Part shown: positions 26,100 through 34,505 of the stretch, piece after piece | How positions within the stretch are numbered: the stretch's first letter is position 1 | Layout of the letters: every line of letters starts with the position of its first letter | Source: Verrucomicrobiaceae bacterium | GTDB taxonomy: Bacteria > Verrucomicrobiota > Verrucomicrobiia > Verrucomicrobiales > Verrucomicrobiaceae | DNA length: 64,000 bases | Assembly (NCBI GenBank): GCA_016795485.1 | Contig: JAEUHM010000007.1 | Coordinates: 118,727-182,726, forward strand | Direction: 5' to 3' | Notes under the pieces: generated by a model | Seen by the model: the letters and a program-made list of their open reading frames with translations, nothing else | Told to the model about the DNA's origin: nothing | Database searches by the model: none | Program-made: the position numbers and the translations under genes

Positions 26100-27566
26100 T
26101 CACCGGATGACACCGGTCTTTCTGTGATGCTCTGCCACATCCATGAGGCAGCGGGCGAATGGTGCAGGAACATACCAGTGGACCTTTTCCAGCTTGATGA
26201 GGCCAAGGCTGTGATCTCGCGTGTATCTGGCTTGGAAGACCGAACCTCCGGTGGTCTCGTTGAGGTAGTCTTGGTAGACCTCAACGCTGCCATTGTTTGG
26301 AGGGGCCATGTCTGGCCAGAAGGGCGGGTGGAGGTTCCAGAGTTCTTCCAGTGAAACTTCTCTGAGCAACTCCAGGGGCTTGCCCTGTGACTTGAACATG
26401 ACGCTGATGAGGTGCTGCTTGGCGTCCGCAATGAGGTAGACAAAGTTGAACCGTAGATCGAGGTCCTGGAAGTAGGTCTTTTGCAGGGCCTTGATGAGAA
26501 GAGTGTCCTGTGGGAATCCGTCGATCTGCATGGTGCGCACTGGAACTTGTGCCGTGCCGGGGCCCATAGCCTTGATGGCCTCATCCAACGGCATGAGCCA
26601 GCGGAGACCATACTGGGGCACAATGAGCTGAGGGACGGGCTCCTTGCCAGGTGCGGCGGAACCGACGATGAGGGCCGCAAGCTTCTCCATCTCCTCCACT
26701 TTCTTCATCTTGATCTGCACGGAGCGTGGCAGCCAATCCTTGCCCATGGTCATGCCCCCGTAGGTGGTGGTGAGCACATCACCTGGGCCAACGGGAATGG
26801 GCATAGCAGGTTTAACAAGGCCACCGAGGGTAGTCTCGGGCATAGTGACGAGTTCACCGCGTGTGGCGAGAAGCCTAGTGGCACCATCGGGCATGGTGGT
26901 GCGAAACTCACTGCGTTCGATGTTAAAAACGAGCGCTAGCTGTTGCTCCGAAGTCGCTCCCGGCAGCAGTGCGGCCGTGTCGCCGGTTCTAACCCATTTC
27001 CAGTCACCCATGCCCGGCCATGGATGCTTCAGGGTCCCGTCTTTCAGGAACTGCAGGCGTCCTTTGCGTGACGGATCGGTGGGATGTTTCCATTCCCAGA
27101 AGTGGGCGGTGAGGATGTTGGTAAGAGCGTCCTCTGGCTGAGTGGGCTGGGCCACAGGTGCTACCGGGGTTGGATTCACCATTTGGCTGGGGCTCGGAAT
27201 CTGCGCGCTTGGTTTTGGCTGAGGTGCCCCTGCTTCTCTCACCGCAGTGACAAAGGGCGACTTCTTGGTGCCGCCAATGAGCTGATTGTGGGCGGTGTTC
27301 ATCGTGAGGGTATCACGTGCTGCTCCACGTCCATAAGTGATGGCATAAACGCGCTCGGCATTGCGCGGAGGGGAGATAAGTCGCCACTCCGCGTCTGCGG
27401 GTTGGCCTGGGGGACCGCTGGTGCCATCCGGGCGCATTTCCCGCAGGCTTCCATTGAAAAAACGCCAGAGGCCAGAGATGGGATCGAGGTTCTGGCCAAA
27501 GGTCAGAGGGACGCACAGGAGACTGAGTGCGACGAAAGCAAAATGGAGAATGGACTTGATTGGCAT
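26100..27566 (-). CDS. Secreted protein of unknown function downstream of a caspase gene
   Basis: 488 aa from ATG 27566 (MPIKSILHFAFVALSLLCVP); a TTG four codons earlier is the only alternative. Signal peptide about 1-25. Two similar N-terminal units, each built as W-F/W..., 'DGT', Trp, 'R': LWRFFNGSLREMRPDGTSG (about 30) and FWEWKHPTDPSRKGRLQFLK with DGT following (about 155), joined by a Pro/Gln-rich linker. The C-terminal half (about 250-488) contains KVEEMEKLAALIVGSAAPG and WLMPLDEAIKAMGPG; not recognised. Only about 27 bp separate it from the caspase gene ending at 27594 in the same direction, so co-transcription is likely and it may be a partner or substrate of that caspase. Confidence 0.75.
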   Translation of the reverse strand: MPIKSILHFAFVALSLLCVPLTFGQNLDPISGLWRFFNGSLREMRPDGTSGPPGQPADAEWRLISPPRNAERVYAITYGRGAARDTLTMNTAHNQLIGGTKKSPFVTAVREAGAPQPKPSAQIPSPSQMVNPTPVAPVAQPTQPEDALTNILTAHFWEWKHPTDPSRKGRLQFLKDGTLKHPWPGMGDWKWVRTGDTAALLPGATSEQQLALVFNIERSEFRTTMPDGATRLLATRGELVTMPETTLGGLVKPAMPIPVGPGDVLTTTYGGMTMGKDWLPRSVQIKMKKVEEMEKLAALIVGSAAPGKEPVPQLIVPQYGLRWLMPLDEAIKAMGPGTAQVPVRTMQIDGFPQDTLLIKALQKTYFQDLDLRFNFVYLIADAKQHLISVMFKSQGKPLELLREVSLEELWNLHPPFWPDMAPPNNGSVEVYQDYLNETTGGSVFQARYTRDHSLGLIKLEKVHWYVPAPFARCLMDVAEHHRKTGVIR

Positions 27567-27593
27567 GTGCGTGGGCAAGTGGAGTGTGAGAAC

Positions 27594-28787
27594 TCAGGGT
27601 TGGGCCTGTGGTGCTGCCAGCGGTGTCGTCTTGCGAACGCTCTCGGGATCGCCTCCTAGCACGCGAATAGTGGTCTCCAGGCGCACGCGCTCGGTGAGCA
27701 TCTCCTCAGCAAGCGCTTTCGACCGCATGAGAACTTGGTCGGCCTCGACACACTTTTTGTGTGCGAATGATCCCTCCTGGATGCGAACGGTGCGATTGCT
27801 GGTGAACCGATTGATCAGATCGTTTGCTGCCTTCCAGTCTGCTTGGGCACGTGCAATCTTCAAGTCGAGCGCTGCAAGATCGGCAAGGTGTTTGACCAAC
27901 TCGGTGCTTGGCGGTGAGGCCTCGCGTGTCATCGGCTGCTGGGGCACCTGTGGCATCGGTGTTGGGACTGGCACAATGGTCGGCGGCGGAGTGGGAACAG
28001 AGCCTCCGCCACTGCCAAACACATACTCATTGAGGAAACTTCCATTTTCCCAAGTGCGCTGCTGACCACCGGTTAGGATGTTGACCTCCTGACGCACTTT
28101 GTGAAAGAAGTCCGTGTGTTTGAGACCATGGGGCAACCACTTGCAGAGAGCCTGTGCGTAAGGTGAGTTCAGATTACTGACTCCTGGCGCTGTGACGAGG
28201 GGAGCGTCTTGAGCTGACTGGCCTGGTTTGGCGGCAAAACCGATGATGATGTCTCCGTCCACCTTCGTGTCCGCGAGACCACGTTTCTTGATGCCACGGG
28301 ACAACCACTCCGTAGGCGGCGCTTCCCGACAACAATCCAAGAAGAGAAACGAGGCGCCTGCTCCTGCATCGATCATAAACTGCGCCAATGTTTCTGCTTT
28401 GAGTCCTTCCTCGGCGAGCAAGCTTCGGGCTTTGAGCTTGGAGTTTGTGCCCAGGACGTAGCTCTGCCCGTCTACCTCGATGCCGTGCCCAGCAAAGTAG
28501 ATGAGCGCAGTGCCACCTTTGACGATCGCGTTCTGGAAGCTGATGAGGGAGTCCTCAATATCGGACCTGGAGGCTTCAGTCATCTCTCTGACTTGGAACC
28601 CAATGCGTGTGAGGGTCTGAGCCACCAAATGGGCATCACGCACGCAGTTATTGAGCGGAGTCACCAGTTCGCCATCGGAAGGGTAGGTATTGTTGCCAAT
28701 GACTAGGGCAACTTTGTCGGCAACTGCTTGAGTGAAGACGGTGGATGAGAGAACGAGAGCTAGTGTCAGGAGGTAGCGGGCTGTCAT
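27594..28787 (-). CDS. Secreted caspase-fold peptidase with coiled-coil-like C-terminus
   Basis: 397 aa from ATG 28787 (MTARYLLTLALVLSSTVFTQ, signal peptide). Caspase domain about 24-245: KVALVIGNNTYPSDGELVTP, His101 in LIYFAGHGIEVDG, Cys152-Cys153 in FLFLDCCREAPP. The Pro-rich linker (VPTPPPTIVPVPTPMPQV) is followed not by SUMF1 or haem but by a helical, charged stretch of about 100 residues (LADLAALDLKIARAQADWKA, LAEEMLTERVRLETTIRVLG) likely to form a coiled coil. Very similar in its caspase half to the cytochrome c fusion at 24522. The 26-bp element seen before three other paralogues is absent here. Probably heads an operon with the 488-aa secreted protein. Confidence 0.9.
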   Translation of the reverse strand: MTARYLLTLALVLSSTVFTQAVADKVALVIGNNTYPSDGELVTPLNNCVRDAHLVAQTLTRIGFQVREMTEASRSDIEDSLISFQNAIVKGGTALIYFAGHGIEVDGQSYVLGTNSKLKARSLLAEEGLKAETLAQFMIDAGAGASFLFLDCCREAPPTEWLSRGIKKRGLADTKVDGDIIIGFAAKPGQSAQDAPLVTAPGVSNLNSPYAQALCKWLPHGLKHTDFFHKVRQEVNILTGGQQRTWENGSFLNEYVFGSGGGSVPTPPPTIVPVPTPMPQVPQQPMTREASPPSTELVKHLADLAALDLKIARAQADWKAANDLINRFTSNRTVRIQEGSFAHKKCVEADQVLMRSKALAEEMLTERVRLETTIRVLGGDPESVRKTTPLAAPQAQP

Positions 28788-28864
28788 GGGACCTGGAAGG
28801 GGGCAGGAGTGTCGAAGGCAAAACGTGGCAAGAGTTGCCAAGTGGGAAAGCAGCAATTGGCGAA

Positions 28865-29422
28865 TCAAGCAGCAAATTGCAAGCCGACGAGTTTGGGTTG
28901 AGGCACGTTGATGAGCGGGGAGAACTTGCCCGACGTAGTCGGAATCATTTCACTACGGCGGCACAGTGCCTGGGTGCGGCCGGAACCCAGAAGCACAACA
29001 CTGCCCTGGCTACTTGTCGCCAGAGTGGAGCGATTCACACGGATCCAACTGCGTGCCGCTTCCACCGCGCCATCAAGGTTGAAGATGGACTGATTAAGGT
29101 TCGCTTTTGCAAACTCAATTCCATCTGCAATGTCCTGCAAAAGGATCGCTGAGGTAGCCTCTTTAGATACGGCTGCTTTGAAGCATACGGTGCGCGAGAT
29201 CACTGCGAGTGCTCGGCGGCCGCAAGCGCTGACCACATACACCACACTTCCATACGCGGAACGATGGTCGTTGGGTTGAGCGGCGAGAAGTAGGTTCTCG
29301 CCAACAAGTTGAACGGCATGCACAGGAACGTTTGCCAATTCAATGAGGCCGTTACGAGCGCAAGCACCGGCAACGGAAGACTGGGGGCCCATGGTGAAGG
29401 CTGAGGATGTGTAGAGTTTCAT
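28865..29422 (-). CDS. Hypothetical protein at the head of the caspase cluster
   Basis: 185 aa from ATG 29422 (MKLYTSSAFTMGPQSSVAGA); upstream codons to 29485 are open but run into the shared promoter-like element. No signal peptide or membrane segment. Contains Ala/Val-rich strands such as VHAVQLVGENLLLAAQPND and VVYVVSACGRRALAVISRT, and a C-terminal SFLFS-free basic region with SWIRVNRSTLATSSQGS. No family recognised. It lies 77 bp upstream of the caspase gene starting at 28787, in the same direction, and has a diverged copy of the cluster's upstream element, so it is likely part of the same regulated set. Confidence 0.65.
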   Translation of the reverse strand: MKLYTSSAFTMGPQSSVAGACARNGLIELANVPVHAVQLVGENLLLAAQPNDHRSAYGSVVYVVSACGRRALAVISRTVCFKAAVSKEATSAILLQDIADGIEFAKANLNQSIFNLDGAVEAARSWIRVNRSTLATSSQGSVVLLGSGRTQALCRRSEMIPTTSGKFSPLINVPQPKLVGLQFAA

Positions 29423-29487
29423 CGGGTGTAGGTGTTGTTGAGTTGATTTGCGACTGACAACAACTTCATCGCTGGTGTGGCACATCC

Positions 29488-29513
29488 GATTGAGAGAAAA
29501 TTGAAAAACTTCT
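29488..29513 (-). promoter_or_regulatory. 26-bp shared upstream element, diverged copy
   Basis: Plus strand GATTGAGAGAAAATTGAAAA then ACTTCT. The GATTG and GAGAAAAT parts match the caspase copies, the rest does not. It lies 65 bp upstream of the start at 29422. Confidence 0.4.
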
Positions 29514-29788
29514 AAATGGACAAGACTTCCTGATTCTGGGGATCAACCTTGAGTGCGATGGAACAAGGAAGTGCGCACAAATGCACTTGAATGAACTTTA
29601 GCTACGCCCAGCCTGGGATCGAGAAACGTTAGCCATATCTGGATTGCCCAAAACAGTCTCAACCATCTGTGCGGCTTTAGCACTAGCGGCTATTTCGTTG
29701 GACGACTTGCAGATTGCGCTTCCCATCGCGCAAATCGGTGAACCAAAACGAAACTCGGAGTTGCCAAGACTCCGCTTGCGGGACGGGT
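29514..29788. other. Intergenic region, possible small frame
   Basis: The 275 bp between the 185-aa gene's promoter region and the Mrr-like/bactofilin-like gene contain one minus-strand frame of about 42 codons (29598-29726, MGSAICKSSNEIAASAKAAQ). It has no recognisable motif or ribosome binding site and is not called as a gene. Nothing else is seen. Confidence 0.4.
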
Positions 29789-30751
29789 TTACGCCGTGGT
29801 GTGGGGCTCGAAGGTGATTTTTCGGCACTCGGGGGTGCTGGCGGGGTGCTGGCAGCGCCAAAACCAGGCCATTTGCACGAACTGGATGGGTTCCGTGACG
29901 TTGTCGAGGATGCGGGATTGGCCTTGGAAGTCGGCTCCGGATTGGATGTCGATGGCGCGGGCGGCTACGGTGCCCTGAAAACTGCCTCCGGAGACAAGGG
30001 CAAAGGTGCCCTGGCAGATGAAGTCGCCCGAGGCGTGGCCGCGGATGACGACTTCCCGCCTGGCGCGGACTTCGTGGAGGAAGGTGACTTCACAGCCCTG
30101 GGAAACTTCTAGTCGCTCGCAGTCGACGGGTTCTGGGACGACGGTGCTGGCTTGGAAGGTGAGCTCGTCTGGACGGCGGAGGGGGCCGACGGGTGCGGCT
30201 TGCTGGACGCGGGTGAGTTTGTTGAGGCAAACGGGGCAGGTGGGTGTCTGCCAGTCGCCTGCGAGGGAGATTTGGTGAAAAAAGCTGCTCTGCTCTGGGC
30301 TGAGTGCGGTGAGGGTGCGGCAGAGTTTGACGGCATCGACAATCTCGATGCCGAGTTCTAAGGCGCGGCTGGTGGCAGCGGGTGTGGCTCCGGCGGGGGC
30401 GACGAGGATGCCGGATGTCTTCTCCCGAATGCGGCCTAGTTCCCAAGCAAAGGTGTTGACGCTGTCTGGGGTGGCGGCCCATTGATTCCAAGCGGACAAG
30501 GCAACGAGCGAGCGGCGTGGATCGCGTGCCTTGGGGGTGGCTAGCATGGCGAACTGCACGGCACCTGTGACGCTGACTCGGCTGGGGCCAAGCTGGCAGC
30601 CTGCGTTGATGGCTACGGCGCGTAGGAGTTCGGCGAGCCGATACCAGTCGAGCGCCATAATCTCTTCCACTGTCCATTCGACAGGGGGAGGAGTGATCTG
30701 GCCGCGCAGAACGGGGTGGTCCTGGGGCGGTTTGGCTGAGGGTAGGGGCAT
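29789..30751 (-). CDS. Mrr-like restriction-endonuclease-fold domain fused to a bactofilin-like polymer-forming domain
   Basis: 320 aa from ATG 30751; an upstream start (30790) would add 13 residues. Residues about 25-150 resemble the Mrr-cat fold: IMALDWYRLAELLRAVAINA, RRSLVALSAWNQWA, VNTFAWELGRIREKTSGILV and ALELGIEIVDAVKL. The catalytic D...QxK pattern of Mrr is not evident (VALSAW replaces the usual Q-x-K strand), so nuclease activity is doubtful. A CPVC half-zinc motif follows near residue 172. Residues about 205-280 are short Gly-rich beta-helical repeats (VVIRGHASGDFICQGTFALV, FQGTVAARAIDIQSGADFQG) like bactofilins. It may be a cytoskeletal or DNA-tethering protein. Divergent from rimO. 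Confidence 0.65.
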   Translation of the reverse strand: MPLPSAKPPQDHPVLRGQITPPPVEWTVEEIMALDWYRLAELLRAVAINAGCQLGPSRVSVTGAVQFAMLATPKARDPRRSLVALSAWNQWAATPDSVNTFAWELGRIREKTSGILVAPAGATPAATSRALELGIEIVDAVKLCRTLTALSPEQSSFFHQISLAGDWQTPTCPVCLNKLTRVQQAAPVGPLRRPDELTFQASTVVPEPVDCERLEVSQGCEVTFLHEVRARREVVIRGHASGDFICQGTFALVSGGSFQGTVAARAIDIQSGADFQGQSRILDNVTEPIQFVQMAWFWRCQHPASTPECRKITFEPHTTA

Positions 30752-30867
30752 GAGGGATGGCCTTGCGCGGAAGCTTACGCTCTGTCGCAAGGTTCCGACA
30801 ACACAAAACCAAGCTCTTGTTGCGCCTTCCTGTCCGTCTTGTAGTCTCTGAGCCCCTTTTTACCACC

Positions 30868-32223
30868 ATGACTAAAGTCGGCCTCGTTTCTCTCGGTTGC
30901 GCCAAAAACCTCATCGATTCGGAGGTCATGATTGGCCACCTTCAGCAGGCAGGCATGACCATGACACCCAACTCGGATGAGGCGGATGTTTTGATCATCA
31001 ACACCTGCTCGTTCATCGACATGGCGAAGAAGGAGTCCATCGGTGCGGTGCATGAGGCGGTGGATGCGCGTGCGGAGAATCAGCAGCGGAAGCGGCAGAA
31101 GATCATTGTGGCAGGATGCATGTCTCAGCGCTTCTCCCAAGAGTTACCAAACCTGATGCCGGATGTGGATGCGTTCATTGGTCTCGACCAAGTGACGCAG
31201 GTGGCTCCGATCATCCAAGGCCTGCTCAACAAAGAGGGTGAACAGCAGAACCTCGTGACCAAGCAGCCGCAGTGGGTGCCTGACTACGATACGCCACGCT
31301 TCCGCCTGACGCCGGGGCACATGGCGTATGTGAAGATCGCGGAGGGCTGCAACCACACGTGCACGTTTTGCATCATCCCACGCATCCGCGGGCGTCACCG
31401 CAGCCGGAGTCAGGAGAGCATCGTGAAGGAAGTGGAGCAACTAGTGGCCAGCGGCGTGAAGGAGATCAACTTGATCAGCCAGGACACCACGTATTTTGGT
31501 ATGGATAAGTGGACGGATGGCCGTCCGAACCCGCGTAGTCCGGTGGACTCAAGCAGGGGGGAGTCGCTAGCTACGTTGTTGCGCGCACTCAATGAGATAC
31601 CGGGAGATTTTTGGATTCGTCTGCTCTACACGCACCCTGCTCACTGGTCGGATGAGCTTATCCAAACCATCGCTGAGTGCCCTAAAGTGGCGCGCTATGT
31701 GGATATGCCGCTGCAGCACATCAGTGACTCCATGCTCAAGCTCATGGAGAGGAAAACAGACGGTGCTTACATTCGTGACCTGCTGGCGCGTATTCGTGCA
31801 GGCATCCCGGACATCGCCATTCGCACCACATTCATTGTAGGGCATCCAGGTGAGACCGAGGCGGACTTCAATGAGTTGATCAAGTTCATCGAAGACGAGA
31901 AGTTCGAGCGCGCGGGCATATTCGAGTACAGTCGTGAAGACGGAACGCGTGCGGCCAAGATGGAAGGCCAAGTTCATCACATGACTCGGAAAGCGCGGTG
32001 GCATGAAGCGATGCGCGCGATCCAGCGGAACATCGAAGTGGTGAATCAGAAGTTGGTGGGCAAGAAGCTCCGCGTTCTCGTGGAGGAGCCTGGCTCAGCA
32101 CGCGGTGAGATGGATGCACCAGACATCGACGCGAGTGTATTCGTGGATCCGAGTTTGCCAGTTGGCACCTTCGTGGACATCACGGTCAAGGATTGGCGCG
32201 GCTACGATCTTGTAGCAGCGTAA
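30868..32223 (+). CDS. rimO: Ribosomal protein uS12 methylthiotransferase RimO
   Basis: 451 aa from ATG 30868 (MTKVGLVSLGCAKNLIDSEV); the longer frame from 30757 overlaps the divergent promoter region and lacks homologous sequence. N-terminal UPF0004 domain with three cluster cysteines, Cys11 (LGCAKN), Cys47 (NTCSF) and Cys84 (AGCMSQ). The radical SAM motif is CNHTCTFC (Cys161, Cys165, Cys168). C-terminal TRAM domain about residues 385-451. It adds a methylthio group to Asp88/89 of ribosomal protein S12 using SAM and two [4Fe-4S] clusters. LGCAKN and the S12-type C-terminus separate it from MiaB and MtaB. Confidence 0.95.
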   Translation: MTKVGLVSLGCAKNLIDSEVMIGHLQQAGMTMTPNSDEADVLIINTCSFIDMAKKESIGAVHEAVDARAENQQRKRQKIIVAGCMSQRFSQELPNLMPDVDAFIGLDQVTQVAPIIQGLLNKEGEQQNLVTKQPQWVPDYDTPRFRLTPGHMAYVKIAEGCNHTCTFCIIPRIRGRHRSRSQESIVKEVEQLVASGVKEINLISQDTTYFGMDKWTDGRPNPRSPVDSSRGESLATLLRALNEIPGDFWIRLLYTHPAHWSDELIQTIAECPKVARYVDMPLQHISDSMLKLMERKTDGAYIRDLLARIRAGIPDIAIRTTFIVGHPGETEADFNELIKFIEDEKFERAGIFEYSREDGTRAAKMEGQVHHMTRKARWHEAMRAIQRNIEVVNQKLVGKKLRVLVEEPGSARGEMDAPDIDASVFVDPSLPVGTFVDITVKDWRGYDLVAA

Positions 32224-32270
32224 CCAATTCCTTGCACGGTCCCAAGGTCCGTCTAACCTCCGCGCCACTT

Positions 32271-33428
32271 ATGGACACCGTCAGACTTGGAATCGTAGGA
32301 CTTGGAAACATGGGCAAGGCCCATTTGGCAAATATCCGTGCTGGAAAAGTGCCTGGGCTGGCGGTGACATCGCTCTGCGAGAGTCATGGCACGATCCCAC
32401 CTCTGCAAGAAGGCGAGGAGGGTTTCACCGATGTGAACGCGATGATCAAGAGTGGACGGATTGATGCGATCCTGATTTGCACGCCCCACTTTTCTCATAC
32501 CACGATCGGCATAGCCGCACTGGAAGCTGGACTGCACGTGCTGGTGGAGAAACCCATTTCCGTTCACAAGGCAGACTGCGAGCGCCTGATTGCGGCGCAC
32601 AAGGACAAGAGCAAGATTTTTGCTGCCATGTTCAACATGCGGACCAACGCGACCTTCAAGAAAGTGAAGGACCTCATTGATAGCGGTGAACTGGGTGCCA
32701 TCCGCCGTGTTCACTGGGAAGTAACCAACTGGTTCCGCACCAACTACTACTATGCCACAGGTGGATGGCGCGGCACATGGAAGGGTGAAGGCGGTGGTGT
32801 GTTGATGAATCAGTGCCCTCATAACCTGGACCTCTTCCAGTGGATGTTCGGCATGCCGCAGCGTGTGCGTGGTTTCTGCCAGTTTGGCCGCTTCCATCAA
32901 GTGGAGGTCGAGGATGATGTGACCGCGGTGCTGATGTACGACAGCGGCACCACTGCGACCTTCGTGACGAGCACGGGTGAGGCTCCGGGCAAGAACTGCC
33001 TTGAGATCTGCGGTGAGCAGGGCCGTCTGACGGTGACGGATGGCACGAAGATACACTTCCAGCGTAATCGCACTCAGATGAGCAAGTTCTGCATGGAGGC
33101 AGAGGCAGCATTCGCGATGCCGGAGAGTTGGCACATGGAGATTCCCGTGGAGCCTACGGGTGGTCAGCACGTGGAGATTTTGCAAAACTTCACCAATGCC
33201 ATACTGAAGGGCGAGAAGCTTCTCAGTCCGGCTGAAGAAGGCATCAAGAGCGTCGAACTGGCTAACGCGATCCTGCTTTCTACATGGCAAGACAAGACCA
33301 TCGAGTTCCCGATGAGCAGTGCTGATTACGAGCGTATCCTGATCGAGAAAGGTGAGAAGAGCACCTTCCAGAAGACCAAGGTCGCGCCAAAGGCTAGCTC
33401 CGACGACTTTGCCAAGAGCTTCCGCTAA
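32271..33428 (+). CDS. Gfo/Idh/MocA family oxidoreductase
   Basis: 385 aa from ATG 32271 (MDTVRLGIVGLGNMGKAHLA), which sits directly on the NAD(P)-binding GxGxxG loop. The EKP motif is VLVEKPISVHKADCE (about residue 99). Further family features: WRGTWKGEGGGVLMNQCPHN with the catalytic-region His, and VEVEDDVTAVLMYDSGTTA. NAD(P)-dependent sugar or inositol-type dehydrogenase, substrate unknown. 47 bp after rimO and 18 bp before a glycerate kinase gene, so the oxidoreductase and kinase probably act in the same catabolic route. Confidence 0.9.
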   Translation: MDTVRLGIVGLGNMGKAHLANIRAGKVPGLAVTSLCESHGTIPPLQEGEEGFTDVNAMIKSGRIDAILICTPHFSHTTIGIAALEAGLHVLVEKPISVHKADCERLIAAHKDKSKIFAAMFNMRTNATFKKVKDLIDSGELGAIRRVHWEVTNWFRTNYYYATGGWRGTWKGEGGGVLMNQCPHNLDLFQWMFGMPQRVRGFCQFGRFHQVEVEDDVTAVLMYDSGTTATFVTSTGEAPGKNCLEICGEQGRLTVTDGTKIHFQRNRTQMSKFCMEAEAAFAMPESWHMEIPVEPTGGQHVEILQNFTNAILKGEKLLSPAEEGIKSVELANAILLSTWQDKTIEFPMSSADYERILIEKGEKSTFQKTKVAPKASSDDFAKSFR

Positions 33429-33446
33429 TCTCTGCGTCTTACGGCG

Positions 33447-34505
33447 ATGAATATCCTTGTCGCCATGGACAAGTTCAAGGGTTCCATGACCGCGCTGGTG
33501 GCCGGTCATGCCGTTGAATGCTCGCTGCGGAAAGTAGTGCCTCAGGCGAGTGTTCGGGTGATCGGCATCGCGGATGGCGGTGAAGGCACGGTGGAGGCGT
33601 TGGGAGGCGAGAAGGTGAGTTGCCAAGTGCTGGACGCACAGGGCAGGGAGATCACAGCCTCTTATGCGTGGCTACCGAACGATGTAGCTGTCATGGAGAT
33701 GAGTGCAGCCTCGGGCTTGGCTCTTGTGAGTGATCTGCCGCTCAATCCCGAGATGGCTAGCACGTATGGCACCGGCCAGTTGATCCTTCATGCGAGCCAA
33801 CGCGGTGCCAAGCGAATCATCATCGGCATCGGTGGCAGTGCGACTAACGACGGTGGCCGTGGGATGGCTGAAGCCCTAGGTTTTCGTTTTGAAGGCAAGG
33901 CAGTGACGCCTCCTCTAAGCCTACATCTGCCGCCGATTGATGTGGCCTGCGATGTGGACAATCCACTGCTCGGACCTCGCGGCGCCACCTCGGTGTATGG
34001 CCCTCAGAAAGGCGTGATCGACATCGCCACGTTCGAGTCGAGGATGTCGCAGTTTGCACGCATGGTCGCCGAGCACTTGGGCCACGATTTATCTGAAGTA
34101 CCAGGCGCGGGTGCAGCGGGAGGACTTGGATTTGGCTTAATGGCCTTCTGCGGTGCCAAACTGCTGTCCGGATTCGACTTGGTGGCGGATGTTATCGGCC
34201 TTCAGGAGCTTGTTCGATCAGCGAATGTGGTCATTACCGGTGAGGGAAGACTGGATGAGCAATCCCTCATGGGAAAAGGGCCCGCAGGGGTCGCCAAGAT
34301 GGCAAAAGCTGCCGGGGCTAGAGTGATGGGCATCGCGGGTTCCATTCAAGCTGCCGACAAGCTGAGCGTGTTGTTTGATCATCTGCTACAGATCAAACCG
34401 GAGTCCATGCCTGTTGCTGAAGCGATGGCTCTGGGACCAAAGTTGATCGAGCAAGCGATGGCTGAGAACGAACAAGAACTGAAAAAGTTCTTCGAAGTGG
34501 GTTAG
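33447..34505 (+). CDS. Glycerate kinase (GarK/GlxK family)
   Basis: 352 aa. Starts MNILVAMDKFKGSMTALVAG, the substrate and nucleotide region of the family, followed by VIGIADGGEGTVEAL and IIIGIGGSATNDGGRGMAEA, the characteristic GG-SATNDGG motif, and VVITGEGRLDEQSLMGKGPA near residue 263. Members phosphorylate D-glycerate with ATP to 2-phosphoglycerate (GarK/GlxK type). It links breakdown of sugar acids to glycolysis and fits the preceding dehydrogenase gene. Its last four bases overlap the convergent PP2C gene. Confidence 0.93.
   Translation: MNILVAMDKFKGSMTALVAGHAVECSLRKVVPQASVRVIGIADGGEGTVEALGGEKVSCQVLDAQGREITASYAWLPNDVAVMEMSAASGLALVSDLPLNPEMASTYGTGQLILHASQRGAKRIIIGIGGSATNDGGRGMAEALGFRFEGKAVTPPLSLHLPPIDVACDVDNPLLGPRGATSVYGPQKGVIDIATFESRMSQFARMVAEHLGHDLSEVPGAGAAGGLGFGLMAFCGAKLLSGFDLVADVIGLQELVRSANVVITGEGRLDEQSLMGKGPAGVAKMAKAAGARVMGIAGSIQAADKLSVLFDHLLQIKPESMPVAEAMALGPKLIEQAMAENEQELKKFFEVG

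Noticed and set aside
29714..30112. Plus-strand 132-codon frame
   Set aside because: Antisense shadow of the Mrr-like/bactofilin-like gene with Gly/Asp-rich, featureless composition.
32253..33626. Minus-strand 457-codon frame
   Set aside because: Antisense to the Gfo/Idh/MocA gene and the start of glycerate kinase, both well supported; long shadow frames are common in this GC-rich sequence.
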